Part shown: one piece after another, positions 26,659 to 35,134 of the stretch
Layout: each line of letters begins with the position of its first letter
How positions within the stretch are numbered: position 1 is the first letter of the stretch
NCBI GenBank assembly: GCA_021739765.1
Contig: JAIPBD010000008.1
Coordinates: forward strand, 1 to 64,000
Direction of reading: 5' to 3'
DNA: 64,000 nucleotides
Origin: Melioribacteraceae bacterium
Lineage (GTDB): Bacteria; Bacteroidota; Ignavibacteria; Ignavibacteriales; Melioribacteraceae
Translations under genes and position numbers: made by a program
Notes under the pieces: generated by a model
The model's input: the letters and a program-made list of their open reading frames with translations, nothing else
Databases searched by the model: none
What the model was told of the DNA's origin: nothing

Positions 26659-27091
26659 TTTTTGCTCCGTGTATCATTAATAATCTATTTTTTATGAATT
26701 TGAATATCAGCATTTTGTCTCAGTAAACTTATCTCGTTCTTGAACCCTCTTTCCTTCGAAGTATTGATTATCTGCATCCCGGAAGCGGAGCGCCGATTAA
26801 TAAAACTAAACTAACGTTTATGCACCCGCTGATTAAATATCAGCAATATCACAAGTTGAGTTACCGGCTAAGCTCATTTTAATAAATTTATTGCGGATTA
26901 TATGTCACATTCTCAATCGGTTAAAAATTCCGCTTACACATACAAATAAAATAATGAATTAATAATAAACATCTAAATGAGTGATTTTCCCACTTCCACC
27001 CTTAAAATCAAGCCCGAATTGAGATTCCGGTTTTGTTCACAGAAGTTGGTGAGAAGCCTTTTAAATACCAACGTAAGTATCAACTTAAATA
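26659..27091. other. Intergenic stretch without recognised features
   Basis: About 430 bases between the reductase gene start and the end of the CNNM-type gene. It must contain the reductase promoter, but no convincing site, repeat or coding frame was seen. Confidence 0.55.
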
Positions 27092-28138
27092 TCAGTTTTT
27101 ATTAATATTTAATTTCCTTCTACTTATTTCCCATTTTTTCTTCGCTAATTTCTGCATATCAGCGTCCGTATCTTTTTCATCCATGATTTCCAATCCAAGT
27201 ATTGTCTCTATTATATCTTCCATTGTGGCTATGCCTTGCATTCCGCCATGTTCATCAATAATCAAAGCCATATGCTCCTTTTTCATTATTAATTCTTCGA
27301 ATAATTTTGGAATTGAAAAACTTTCATAAAAAATAATTATAGATCGTTTTACGGATTTAATTCCTTGGTCACGATTCTCTTTAGCCAGTTTTTCAAGAAC
27401 ATCGGATTTGAGCACATAGCCCGTTACATTGTCAATATTTCCCGAATAGACCGGGATTCTGGAATGTTTCATGTATTCGCTTCGTTTAATGAACTTTTCA
27501 AGTGAAATATCTTCGGGCGCTGATACAACAACGGTGCGGGGTGTCATAATAACCCGTACTTTGAGAGTGCTGAGTTTAATTAAATTATCAATAATCTTAC
27601 TTTCGCTCTCTTTTAATACGCCTTCTTTTCTTCCAATATGAGCTAAAGCGACGACTTCTTCCCGGCTCATAGTCTGAGTTTTTTTACCCTTCGATATAAT
27701 TTTCGTTATAAATTCCGAAATCATCACAAATGGATATGAAATATAAATCATAACCATTATTACAATCGCAGTAGGTAGAGCCAATTTTCTCCAGTAAACA
27801 GCTCCAATTGTTTTGGGAATAATTTCCGAAAAGAACAAAATTAGAATTGTAAGAACAGCGGAGATTAAGCCAAAATATATTTCACCAAATACATGAACCG
27901 CCTGAGCACCTACACCGGCAGCCCCAACTGTATGTGCAACTGTGTTAATTGTTAATATTGCCGCCAACGGTCGATCGATTTTGCTCTTCAGATTTTTAAG
28001 ATATTTTGCCGATGCTTTTCCTTCCATCTCTTTCATTTTGATAAAAGGTGCCGATACCGACAAAATTACAGCCTCAACAATTGAGCATAGGAAGGAAACA
28101 ACGAGAGCTAAAGTCAAATAAAATAAAAGCAGTGCCAT
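27092..28138 (-). CDS. CNNM/CorC-type DUF21-CBS membrane protein
   Basis: The 348-residue protein has an N-terminal DUF21 (CNNM) membrane domain with about four hydrophobic segments (LALVVSFLCSIVEAVIL, LAAILTINTVAHTVGA, ISAVLTILILFFSEIIPKT), then a CBS pair with IMTPRTVVVSAPED and SRIPVYSGNIDNVTGYV and ending MEDIIETILGLEI. The C-terminal CorC/HlyC domain is missing or very short, unlike ~430-residue relatives. Homologues are linked to magnesium or cobalt efflux. The CBS pair probably senses adenine nucleotides. Confidence 0.87.
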   Translation of the reverse strand: MALLLFYLTLALVVSFLCSIVEAVILSVSAPFIKMKEMEGKASAKYLKNLKSKIDRPLAAILTINTVAHTVGAAGVGAQAVHVFGEIYFGLISAVLTILILFFSEIIPKTIGAVYWRKLALPTAIVIMVMIYISYPFVMISEFITKIISKGKKTQTMSREEVVALAHIGRKEGVLKESESKIIDNLIKLSTLKVRVIMTPRTVVVSAPEDISLEKFIKRSEYMKHSRIPVYSGNIDNVTGYVLKSDVLEKLAKENRDQGIKSVKRSIIIFYESFSIPKLFEELIMKKEHMALIIDEHGGMQGIATMEDIIETILGLEIMDEKDTDADMQKLAKKKWEISRRKLNINKN

Positions 28139-28242
28139 ATTTACATTTATTGTGTGATTGAATTTATAAAAGCGATTATGAAAAGAGAAAGATCAAGGGT
28201 TCAATTTAGTATTGCCTTTTGAATTTAACGACCGCTCAACTA

Positions 28243-28440
28243 TTATTTGGATTTAGACTGATTCTCTTTTTCAACTTCCAAAGCTGATATTCTTTTTTCC
28301 ATTTCAGCCAATTCACTTTCTAATTTCGACCTACTTTTTTGACCACGAAGTTTCCGGGCGATCCAATCCGGTAATTCCAATAGTTCTAATACAACCAGCA
28401 GTATAACGATAGTGAGAATAGTATAAACAAGGTTTTCCAT
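28243..28440 (-). CDS. Small membrane-anchored coiled-coil protein
   Basis: This 65-residue protein has one N-terminal membrane helix (YTILTIVILLVVLELLEL) followed by a basic patch and a heptad-patterned, charged helix (ELAEMEKRISALEVEK) that should form a coiled coil. It lies about 100 bases upstream of the CNNM-type gene on the same strand and could be co-transcribed with it. No family name applies with confidence. Confidence 0.6.
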   Translation of the reverse strand: MENLVYTILTIVILLVVLELLELPDWIARKLRGQKSRSKLESELAEMEKRISALEVEKENQSKSK

Positions 28441-28674
28441 CTCCGCACCTCAATTTTGTTATTATCTTTCCACTCTATTTGGCTTAAGTCTTCCTTTTGC
28501 CGTTTTAATCTCGCTAAGCTCTCGCAAACTTTTTAGTTATTGGAACCATCCCGAATTCGGTGTTTAATTCGTGTTGTTTGATTTTTCTAACTACGAATTT
28601 CTAATCCATTTTATCAGTTTTAATTGAATTATAAATTACGATTTCCACCGGTGATTAATCAGCATGATTTCATA

Positions 28675-29550
28675 CTACTCAATTTCAGTTACGATATCGC
28701 AAGTAAATTTAGAGTCGGGTTGAATGGTTTTTAAAGTTGATTTTTGTGTTAAATCGAGTGATTCCTCCTCATGATCCGGTAGTCCCAGCCAGGGTTCGAT
28801 GCATATAAAATCAGCGCCTGGTTTCGACCACAAAGCGAGATTCGGAAACTCCTCAAATCGAACAACTATCCCTTTTTCCTTATCTCTTCTGCGTAACCGA
28901 ATCCAATCGTAATCAATATCAGAAAAAATCAAAGCATCTTCGTTAAATAGCGTGTCGGAAAGTTGAAGTATTCCTTCGTTGCTGCTAATTTTTCGTGTAT
29001 GATGCGTGAGTAATCCGGATTCGCCTAATGTGCCGGCTTTAAGTTCATTTTGGGTGGGGAATTCAATAACATAATCCTGCAGTTTCGTATTTCCACTCAA
29101 TGGACACGCGTAAGCCGTATGGCCGCCGCAAGCGAATTGCATTGGAACCGTGTCCCGGTTTTCAACTATATAACTCATAGTTAAACGATTCTCATTTAAC
29201 GCGAATTCAACACTGAACGAAAATTTATACGGATACTGTTTTAATGTTTGCTCCGAACCGTTAAGAACAAATGCGCATTTTGAAGCTCCAAAGCTTCGGA
29301 AAATAAGCTGATCGTTGTTTCTGATAATTCCGTGCTTGGGCATCGAATATTCTTTCCCGTTAAAAACTACTTTTTCTTCTTTAATTTTGCCTATTGCAGG
29401 GAATAATACAGGGGAACTGCTTCCCCAAATTGACTTGTTGAATTGCCAAATATATTCCTCTCCGGTTGTTTTATTTTTTAGAGAACGTATTTCAGCTCCG
29501 ATAGATTCGATGGCGCAAATTAATATTTCATTTTCGATAGTGTATTGCAT
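28675..29550 (-). CDS. Aldose 1-epimerase family protein (LacX-like)
   Basis: The 291-residue protein fits the galactose mutarotase fold of the LacX subgroup: GAEIRSLKNKTTGEEYIW near the N-terminus, SPVLFPAIGKI, MPKHGIIRN with the conserved histidine, and FACGGHTAYACPL with the second histidine. ICIEPWLGLPDHE near the end supplies the catalytic glutamate region. It should interconvert alpha and beta anomers of a hexose or hexose phosphate in the cytoplasm. It is a single gene. Confidence 0.85.
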   Translation of the reverse strand: MQYTIENEILICAIESIGAEIRSLKNKTTGEEYIWQFNKSIWGSSSPVLFPAIGKIKEEKVVFNGKEYSMPKHGIIRNNDQLIFRSFGASKCAFVLNGSEQTLKQYPYKFSFSVEFALNENRLTMSYIVENRDTVPMQFACGGHTAYACPLSGNTKLQDYVIEFPTQNELKAGTLGESGLLTHHTRKISSNEGILQLSDTLFNEDALIFSDIDYDWIRLRRRDKEKGIVVRFEEFPNLALWSKPGADFICIEPWLGLPDHEEESLDLTQKSTLKTIQPDSKFTCDIVTEIE

Positions 29551-29750
29551 AATTCAATTAATTAAAATGTTTATAAAATTAGATTTTCTACAAGAATTAG
29601 ATTTCGTTATGAGTTAAACAGTCTCCAATTATAAATGAAAATTTTCCTCAATTCAATTAGGCTGTTAAGCTTATTTATTCCGCGATTTCGATTAGAATAA
29701 TTAACCGCGTTATATAGACTATGAATTTCAAAACACTTTGAGCCATTCTA

Positions 29751-30371
29751 CTATCCTTTAAAGAGCGAGAAAAATCGATTCTTTAACATTATTTTATTGC
29801 TGACTTTCGTACTCTCTCCCTTGTTTGCGTGTGGAAATGGAACTGATGGAATTTCAAAGCCCAAAAAATCACACAACTCCGCAAAACCATCCCCATTTTC
29901 CCAACATAACTCTATAAAATCATTCTTTCGATTTCTAAAGTAATTTCGGACATCGGTATTGTGCTTCCTATAAAAATTGAGATGTTCCGTTTTATGCCTG
30001 TGGGGATAACTGAAACCATACGCGAGTTTCCTGCAATGTAAACTCGGGTCTGTTTTTAGTGAATGTTTTTTCAGACTTTTTAACCATGCTTCTTCTGATT
30101 TTCGGACCGTTAAAATGAATTTACTTCCCGGATACAGCTTGTCGATTTCTTTATAAATTAAAGGCCAAGGCCAATCTTCAAACAGATCAAACTCGCTAAC
30201 TTTTTGATTGATTCGATCGAAATTATTACTCAAAACATAATCTTTAAGTAAGCGTCTATTAACACCGGTACATCGCAAACCAAGGATTTTTCCGCATTCA
30301 CTTAAAGTAGTTGTTCCGGTTTTATTTAGACCAATCCCAAATATTTTTATTCTGTCGTCGGCTGCACTCAT
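29751..30371 (-). CDS. Sulfotransferase family protein
   Basis: The product (206 residues from the ATG at 30371) begins KIFGIGLNKTGTTTLSECGKILG, a PAPS 5'-phosphosulfate-binding loop of the sulfotransferase P-loop fold. KFILTVRKSEEAWLKSL holds the 3'-phosphate-binding Arg/Ser region. It would move sulfate from PAPS to a hydroxyl, probably on a glycan or lipid. An in-frame TTG five codons upstream is the alternative start. It is the first of four sulfotransferase genes in 14 kb. Confidence 0.8.
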   Translation of the reverse strand: MSAADDRIKIFGIGLNKTGTTTLSECGKILGLRCTGVNRRLLKDYVLSNNFDRINQKVSEFDLFEDWPWPLIYKEIDKLYPGSKFILTVRKSEEAWLKSLKKHSLKTDPSLHCRKLAYGFSYPHRHKTEHLNFYRKHNTDVRNYFRNRKNDFIELCWENGDGFAELCDFLGFEIPSVPFPHANKGESTKVSNKIMLKNRFFSLFKG

Positions 30372-30530
30372 TTCAAAATTTTCCAAATAATATTTACATT
30401 CTCTTTTTTTAAGAATGGGCTCACATTAAGAACTTTTCGGATGATTCACAAGATTGGCGGCTTGTTCTATTCGGCTGCCATTATCATTTTTCCAAGCCGG
30501 CATTTAATGTAAAACGCGGTTAATTTATTT

Positions 30531-31502
30531 TTACGGCTTGTTGGTTGTGGTTCGGTAATCAAATTTTTCCAGGTTTACTTTTATAAGATCTTGTGTGATT
30601 TGATTTGATAGATCGAATCTATCACCTGTCCATTCTTTTATTTCATTTCTCAATCTACTTTTAATCGATTCATTTTTTCGTTTTGGAACGCAAAGAGCTA
30701 TTGATTTTTTTACCCCGAGTATGATGCTCTCCCTATTCTTATTATGCAAACCGGAATTGTTATTAAGGGAACTTGAGAAAATAAACGGATTAAGAATTCG
30801 TAATTTATAGTTCAAAAAATGGTCGCGCTTCGCATTAATCCTTTTGTCAAAATTTGGATTTTCATTCGATAGGTCTGTTTCTAAAAAATCACCTAAAGTC
30901 TTTAGAAACGCGGTTTTATCGGAATCTAACAATTCGTATGGGATAACTAATACATTATTTTCACCGAATCTGTCGTAGTAGCCCTGTATAAGGAAATGAT
31001 ACTTTATATGCGATGGTGAAAACCCGGGTCGTTTACCATCATATTTAATATTTAAATACTTTTGCAGACTATGAGTTCCTCCGGTTGACAAGTATTGAAA
31101 GTAATTAGATAGAATCCATGAGGTTTGTTCTCGAATTACAATTAAAATTTTTGAATTTGGAAATGACTTTTGAATTCTTTGAGCAATAACGTAGGAATCA
31201 AAACCGGAACTGTGCGGATTGCCTGACAATCTTTCATGAGAAATAACCGGAATTCTGTTCCCTCCATTCATAAAATTTTGAGAAATTTCTTCAAAATTCT
31301 TCAGAATGGTCTTCTCATTATTATCGAATGAGCTTAAAAGATAGCCTTCTTTATCATAAATAAAATCTGTCGCAAGTGTACTTTTTCCTTTCTTGTTTTT
31401 TGAAACGGGTACAAAATTTTTGCTTTTTGAAATGAACAATTCATTTTGCATCCAACTTGTGGCAGTTTTATGATAACCGATGTGAAATAAAATATTATTC
31501 AT
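30531..31502 (-). CDS. Sulfotransferase domain protein
   Basis: The 323-residue protein opens with NNILFHIGYHKTATSWMQNE, a standard phosphosulfate-binding loop, and has KILIVIREQTSWILSNYFQYLS as the 3'-phosphate site. VISHERLSGNP is typical of bacterial carbohydrate sulfotransferases. It probably sulfates a cell-surface polysaccharide. It follows the shorter sulfotransferase gene's promoter region on the same strand. Its start at 31502 borders the first copy of the cassette-associated repeat family. Confidence 0.85.
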   Translation of the reverse strand: MNNILFHIGYHKTATSWMQNELFISKSKNFVPVSKNKKGKSTLATDFIYDKEGYLLSSFDNNEKTILKNFEEISQNFMNGGNRIPVISHERLSGNPHSSGFDSYVIAQRIQKSFPNSKILIVIREQTSWILSNYFQYLSTGGTHSLQKYLNIKYDGKRPGFSPSHIKYHFLIQGYYDRFGENNVLVIPYELLDSDKTAFLKTLGDFLETDLSNENPNFDKRINAKRDHFLNYKLRILNPFIFSSSLNNNSGLHNKNRESIILGVKKSIALCVPKRKNESIKSRLRNEIKEWTGDRFDLSNQITQDLIKVNLEKFDYRTTTNKP

Positions 31503-31722
31503 TTATGTCCCGTTTAACAACCGCCAACGAATGTTCAAGTCCGACTGTTTTTATCACTCCGATTTTGCAGGATGAGAAGATTTTGTTCAACTTATCTTTT
31601 GACCGGAAAACTAAGTATTCAAAGCAAATCATAATTGAATATCGAGTTTATCGCATACTTTTCTTTACAAATATACTATCATTTTTCTTTCTGATTTCCG
31701 GGTCCTGGATCTTCGCCTTTGG

Positions 31723-31815
31723 TGTCATGCTCATAATTGCCACCGTGTTCAATCGAGAATTGTTGTCACGGTATCAAATTCAGAGATGAATTCTAAGACC
31801 GTGACAGCCTTGTAG
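31723..31815 (+). repeat. Cassette-associated repeat, copy A (shortened)
   Basis: The 43-bp hairpin TGTCACGGT...ACCGTGACA is at 31764-31806 with a 25-base loop. To its left about 45-50 bases of the consensus are missing: GTGTCATGCTCATAAT joins directly to sequence resembling TGTTCAATCGAGAA. The element lies just after the stop of vapC on the minus strand. Confidence 0.85.
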
Positions 31816-31862
31816 TGCGCTTTGAGTTGGCGTTGAAACTCTGGTTTGCATTATACTCAATT

Positions 31863-32246
31863 CTAAATTTTCACTAATTTCAGAGCAATATATTCGTATA
31901 TTAATTTAAAATGTTTGTCATTAGAAAATAAAATAAGATCATTTTGAATAGCATTGTCGACAATTATCAGATCAGGGATGCCAACTTTGTTAATTCCATT
32001 TTTAAGACAAATCGTCTGATACTCAATTATCTGATTCCAATTAATATTCAGTGGGATTATTGATATTTCGGTGAGCAAATCTATTATTTTCTTTTCTTTT
32101 CTAATTCTGAGGTTTGGAATAAGTTCGGACAAAATTAAATGATTCGTGCAAATTACATTTTCATCAATGTATGAATCCATCACTTCAGAATTCTTCCCAC
32201 CCCGAAAATAATCAATCCAAATTGAACTGTCTACCAAAATTCTCAT
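31863..32246 (-). CDS. vapC: VapC-type PIN-domain toxin
   Basis: The 127-residue protein has the PIN fold of VapC ribonuclease toxins: D6 in RILVDSSIWIDYF, the conserved glutamate in HLILSELIPNL, and D in GIPDLIIVDNAI with a further aspartate in LFSNDKHF. VapC toxins cut tRNA or rRNA and stop translation. The ATG overlaps the stop of the antitoxin gene (ATGA at 32243-32246), the classical antitoxin-first operon. It is the first of several cassettes bounded by the repeat family. Confidence 0.92.
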   Translation of the reverse strand: MRILVDSSIWIDYFRGGKNSEVMDSYIDENVICTNHLILSELIPNLRIRKEKKIIDLLTEISIIPLNINWNQIIEYQTICLKNGINKVGIPDLIIVDNAIQNDLILFSNDKHFKLIYEYIALKLVKI

Positions 32247-32437
32247 TGTCTCTTTCTTAATGTATCTAAATCAATATCAAGATCTATTTTACCTCGATAT
32301 TTTTTCAATTCCATTATCTTATTTTTTTGGATAATATTTTCCAGGGCAAGTTTTATTAGTTCTGTTTTGGTTTTACTTTGGGTTATTCTTAATGCCTCGT
32401 TTATAAGTCCTTCGGGAATATCTAATGTTGTTCTCAT
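32243..32437 (-). CDS. vapB: VapB-type antitoxin
   Basis: The 64-residue protein starts RTTLDIPEGLINEALRITQ and continues SKTKTELIKLALENIIQ, a ribbon-helix-helix DNA-binding domain of VapB type. The C-terminal ~20 residues (KYRGKIDLDIDLDTLRKR) match the toxin-binding tail that inserts into VapC. It should repress its own promoter together with the toxin. GGAG lies eight bases before the ATG. The promoter region contains a GTTAGC-type box (reverse strand of 32525-32531) discussed as a cassette boundary. Confidence 0.92.
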   Translation of the reverse strand: MRTTLDIPEGLINEALRITQSKTKTELIKLALENIIQKNKIMELKKYRGKIDLDIDLDTLRKRQ

Positions 32438-32595
32438 TTTCTATCTCCAATTTTATGCATAAGATAATTGATTGTTTATGCATATTCAAGGATGAAACTG
32501 AGGGTCTAATTTATTTGTAAGTAATGCTAACAATTATATAACCCGACCAGCTTCCGAAATAAAAGGGAAGCAATCGCCGGCGTTATTTCTTTTAT

Positions 32596-32740
32596 CCATG
32601 GCTGACATGCTCACAATAACGATCGAAATAATTACACCATGACACAAACCGAACACCCAAATTGCCACAGTTTTTAATCGAGAAATGTTGTCACGGTATC
32701 AAATTCAAAGATTAATTCTAAGACCGTGACAGCCTATAAA
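32596..32740 (+). repeat. Cassette-associated repeat, copy B
   Basis: The copy contains the left part (CCATGGCTGACATGC...CACCATGACAC), the linker CTGCCACAG-like region and the 43-bp hairpin at 32689-32731 (9-bp arms TGTCACGGT/ACCGTGACA). The right part of the long consensus, seen in copies C and F, is absent after CAGCCTATAAA. Confidence 0.88.
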
Positions 32741-32800
32741 AAGCAAATAGACTAATTTTATGAATAACACTAAAATATAAAGTAATGTTTCCTGAACTTT

Positions 32801-32861
32801 TTGTAAAATAAACTTGACATTTATTTGCCGACGGCTTACATTTGTAAAGTTTATTTTACAA
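32801..32861 (+). promoter_or_regulatory. Promoter and 15-bp inverted-repeat operator of the membrane protein/repressor operon
   Basis: TTGTAAAATAAACTT (32801-32815) and its exact inverse AAGTTTATTTTACAA (32847-32861) flank a -35-like TTGACA at 32814 and a -10-like TACATT about 17-18 bases later. Two operator arms around a promoter 20 bases before the start suit autoregulation by the Cro-type protein encoded in the operon, perhaps by looping of two dimers. Confidence 0.72.
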
Positions 32862-32881
32862 TTTATACAAGGAGCTTTACT

Positions 32882-33286
32882 TTGGAAAAGAATAATTGGC
32901 AAACAAAAAATAAAAAGAATACGCTGAATTTAGCTGTAGTTATGGTAATTTGGCTTATTTCAATGGCGGTGGCTGCTTTTGGCCCGCGTTCAATTTGGAA
33001 TTTTAATCAAGAGCTTACACTTATCGCTATTATCGCAAACTTTGTTCTGGGCATCGCGGTAATATTCGCGTACATACGGCATATAAAAGGGCAGGACGAA
33101 ATGCAGCAGAAAATACAGCTCGAGGCAATGGCTATTACTCTCGGCGTGGCAGTTTTCGGCGGATTGAGTTATTCCCTGCTCGACTCGACAAACGTAATTC
33201 ACAAGGCGGAAATTTCTCACATCGTTATTTTAATTAGTATAACATACATGGCGGCTTTGATTATCGGGAGGATTCGCTACAAATGA
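32882..33286 (+). CDS. Four-helix membrane protein paired with a repressor
   Basis: The start is TTG at 32882: AAGGAG ends seven bases before it and no ATG fits. The 134-residue product has four hydrophobic segments (residues ~17-35, ~44-62, ~85-103, ~113-128) and a short KGQDEMQQK cytoplasmic loop. Pairs of a small multi-helix membrane protein with a YgzD-like repressor are common in bacteria, often involved in stress or metabolite-dependent regulation, but the function of this one is unknown. The next gene starts in its stop codon (ATGA). Confidence 0.75.
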   Translation: MEKNNWQTKNKKNTLNLAVVMVIWLISMAVAAFGPRSIWNFNQELTLIAIIANFVLGIAVIFAYIRHIKGQDEMQQKIQLEAMAITLGVAVFGGLSYSLLDSTNVIHKAEISHIVILISITYMAALIIGRIRYK

Positions 33287-33483
33287 AAAATAGATTAAAA
33301 GTACTGCGCTCCGAAAGAGACTGGACTCAAGAAAAACTTTCAAATGAACTTGAAGTCTCTAGACAGACAATTAACGCAATTGAAAAAGGAAAGTTTGATC
33401 CTTCGCTTCCCTTAGCGTTTAAGATTGCCCGTTTGTTTAGTTTATCAATTGAAGAAATTTTTGAATACAGCGAAGATAATTAG
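33283..33483 (+). CDS. Cro/CI-type helix-turn-helix repressor
   Basis: The 66-residue protein is almost a bare XRE domain: LKVLRSERDWTQEKLSNEL gives helices 1-2, VSRQTINAIEKGKFDPS the recognition helix, and LAFKIARLFSLSIEEIFEY the rest. It belongs to the short YgzD/YozG group. It probably represses its own operon at the inverted repeat 32801-32861. It is the only plus-strand cassette in the array, opposite to all neighbours. Confidence 0.9.
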   Translation: MKNRLKVLRSERDWTQEKLSNELEVSRQTINAIEKGKFDPSLPLAFKIARLFSLSIEEIFEYSEDN

Positions 33484-33566
33484 ATCCGAAACATCACAGC
33501 TGTCACGGTTCGACGTGACAGCCGAGTAAATAATAAAAAGAATAACATGAAATGTAATTTGGACAT
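33480..33566 (-). pseudogene. Truncated 5' remnant of a histidine kinase gene
   Basis: From the ATG at 33566 the minus strand reads MSKLHFMLFFLLF, which matches the start of the kinase at 35795-37396 (MSKIHFMFFF) at both protein and DNA level, with the same ribosome-binding leader. After about ten codons it runs into a hairpin, GCTGTCACG/CGTGACAGC (33499-33522), and stops at 33480, inside the end of the repressor gene. The rest of the kinase gene is gone, so this is a deletion scar, not a gene. Confidence 0.75.
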
Positions 33567-33894
33567 AATAGCTCCTTTCCTTTTAAGTTATGAAAACAGC
33601 TAACGGTTGACGTAAAGCAGCACCCTAAAACAGCTCCATGGCTGTCATGGTCATAATAGCGATCCAAATAATTGCAACCATGACACAAACTGAACACCTA
33701 AACTGCCACAGTTTTTAATCGAGAAATGTTGTCACGGTATCAAATTCAAAGATTAATTCTAAGACCGTGACAGCCTTGTAAAAAAATATTTGACACTTTG
33801 AGGCTTGTCCGCCGTTTTGTTGGGCGGGCATCCTTATGCCTTTCCATCAATATTTATTTTAACCAACTTTGCGTGGGCTTTAATCGGAATAACT
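33561..33894 (+). repeat. Cassette-associated repeat, copy C (long form)
   Basis: This 334-base copy aligns with copy F (37391-37724) with no net insertion or deletion and roughly one difference in ten bases. It holds two hairpins of identical size: TGTCATGGT...ACCATGACA (33643-33685) and TGTCACGGT...ACCGTGACA (33730-33772), both 43 bp with 25-base loops. To the right are TTTGACACTTTGAGGC, a CCGCC/GGCGG hairpin and CGGAATAAC. The left end includes AGCTAAC at 33598. Confidence 0.92.
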
Positions 33895-33908
33895 GGTCAC
33901 AAAACTTT

Positions 33909-34376
33909 TCATCTATATTCGTATGAAATTTCAATGCGATATCCATCTTCCTCATTTTCAAAAACATAGGGCAATTGAGGCCCGTCCTCTACGACCGGGA
34001 TATCGGCTGGATCTATATTAAATTCGTACATTTTATCATCAGAAAATGCATCCGCATCGAAGATAATTATTTCGAAGGGAGCATTTAACTGATAAATTAT
34101 ACAATCAGACATGATTATTTTAATTGGAAGATCTGATCTACTTACATCTTCATGTCTACTAGATCTTGTGTTTTCAATTAAAATATTTCGATAATCATAA
34201 ACCTTCAAATAAACATCAGCTCCTCCACTTTTATCCCAGCTTGAACCATTTGATTTCACGAAAGATATTTTTTCTAATTTAATTTCATTAATAATCAGCT
34301 TTGATACAGAACTTTGAGCTGAAATGATTCCTGAAACGAAAAGAATAAGAATACCAAGTAAAAATCTCTTTCTCAT
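33909..34376 (-). CDS. Secreted orphan protein, 155 residues
   Basis: The ATG at 34376 gives a clear signal peptide (RKRFLLGILILFVSGIISAQ). The mature protein is beta-rich with several acidic patches (FDADAFSDDKM, FENEEDGYRIEI) and might be a C2-like or other beta-sandwich domain that binds calcium, but no family was recognised. A longer in-frame reading upstream lacks a signal and crosses a GTTAGAA box, so the shorter start is chosen. It is a single-gene cassette between copies C and D of the repeat. Confidence 0.6.
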   Translation of the reverse strand: MRKRFLLGILILFVSGIISAQSSVSKLIINEIKLEKISFVKSNGSSWDKSGGADVYLKVYDYRNILIENTRSSRHEDVSRSDLPIKIIMSDCIIYQLNAPFEIIIFDADAFSDDKMYEFNIDPADIPVVEDGPQLPYVFENEEDGYRIEISYEYR

Positions 34377-34572
34377 AATGACCCCAATATTATTTTGATA
34401 ATTTGTTAACCAACTTATTTCTAACACCACTGTAATTAACTACCCCTCGTATTATTCACGATAAACAACTTCTATTTTAATAAAACCTTGTTTGCCACGG
34501 ACTTAAAAATAGCTCTGTTTTTAACACTAATCATAGAATATTTTCGAGAATAATTTTAAACGACCTTAATGT

Positions 34573-34829
34573 AGGTGTCATGCTAATAATAACGACCTAA
34601 TAATTACACCATGACACAAACTGAACACCTAAACTGCCACAGTTTTTAATCGAGAAATGTTGTCACGGTATCAAATTCAAAGATTAATTCTAAGACCGTG
34701 ATAACCATGCAAAGAACTATTTGACACTTGGCCGCCGTTTTGTTGGTCGGGCATTCTTATGACTCTTTATCAATATTTATTTTCATCAACTTTGTGCTGA
34801 CTTTAACCGGAATAACTTGTTATATGTAA
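34573..34829 (+). repeat. Cassette-associated repeat, copy D
   Basis: The hairpin is at 34661-34703 with its right arm decayed to ACCGTGATA. The right half (TTTGACACTTG, CCGCCGTTTTGTTGG, CGGAATAACTT) is present with an 8-base shortening relative to copies C and F, and ends in GTTATATG at 34818, five bases from the toxin stop. Confidence 0.88.
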
Positions 34830-34834
34830 TATTA

Positions 34835-35134
34835 TCAACGACCAAATAATTCATCTTTTCTTAATAATCTATGCGCCTCAAATACGGTAAGTATATCAAT
34901 TGAGTTTTGCTTTATGATATAAACAATTCTATAATTTTTATGAATTACTTCTCGGATGGTTTCTATTGATAACTCAGGTACAATTCTTCCTTTTTCTGGT
35001 TTATTTATAATTGATTCTCCAGTAGTAATTAATTCATCAACGAATCTTATTGCTGCACTTGGGTTATCTCTTGCAATATATTCTTCGATTTCGAGTAATC
35101 TTAATTGTGATTCTCTTGTCCATAATATTTTCAT
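34835..35134 (-). CDS. ParE/RelE-type toxin
   Basis: The 99-residue protein begins KILWTRESQLRLLEIEEYIARDN and continues PEKGRIVPEL, IREVIHKNYRIVYII and ILTVFEAHRLLRK, the standard core of ParE/RelE toxins (plasmid stabilisation family). ParE members inhibit gyrase and RelE members cut mRNA; the C-terminal HRLL favours ParE but is not decisive. The ATG at 35134 overlaps the antitoxin's TGA by one base (TGATG), so the antitoxin is made first. Confidence 0.9.
   Translation of the reverse strand: MKILWTRESQLRLLEIEEYIARDNPSAAIRFVDELITTGESIINKPEKGRIVPELSIETIREVIHKNYRIVYIIKQNSIDILTVFEAHRLLRKDELFGR

Noticed and set aside
31505-31789. Possible 94-residue plus-strand membrane protein opposite the start of a sulfotransferase gene
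   Set aside because: It has no ribosome site, its 5' end lies beside the divergent sulfotransferase start, and its last ~25 codons are translated from repeat copy A, so the hydrophobic segment is likely a chance frame.
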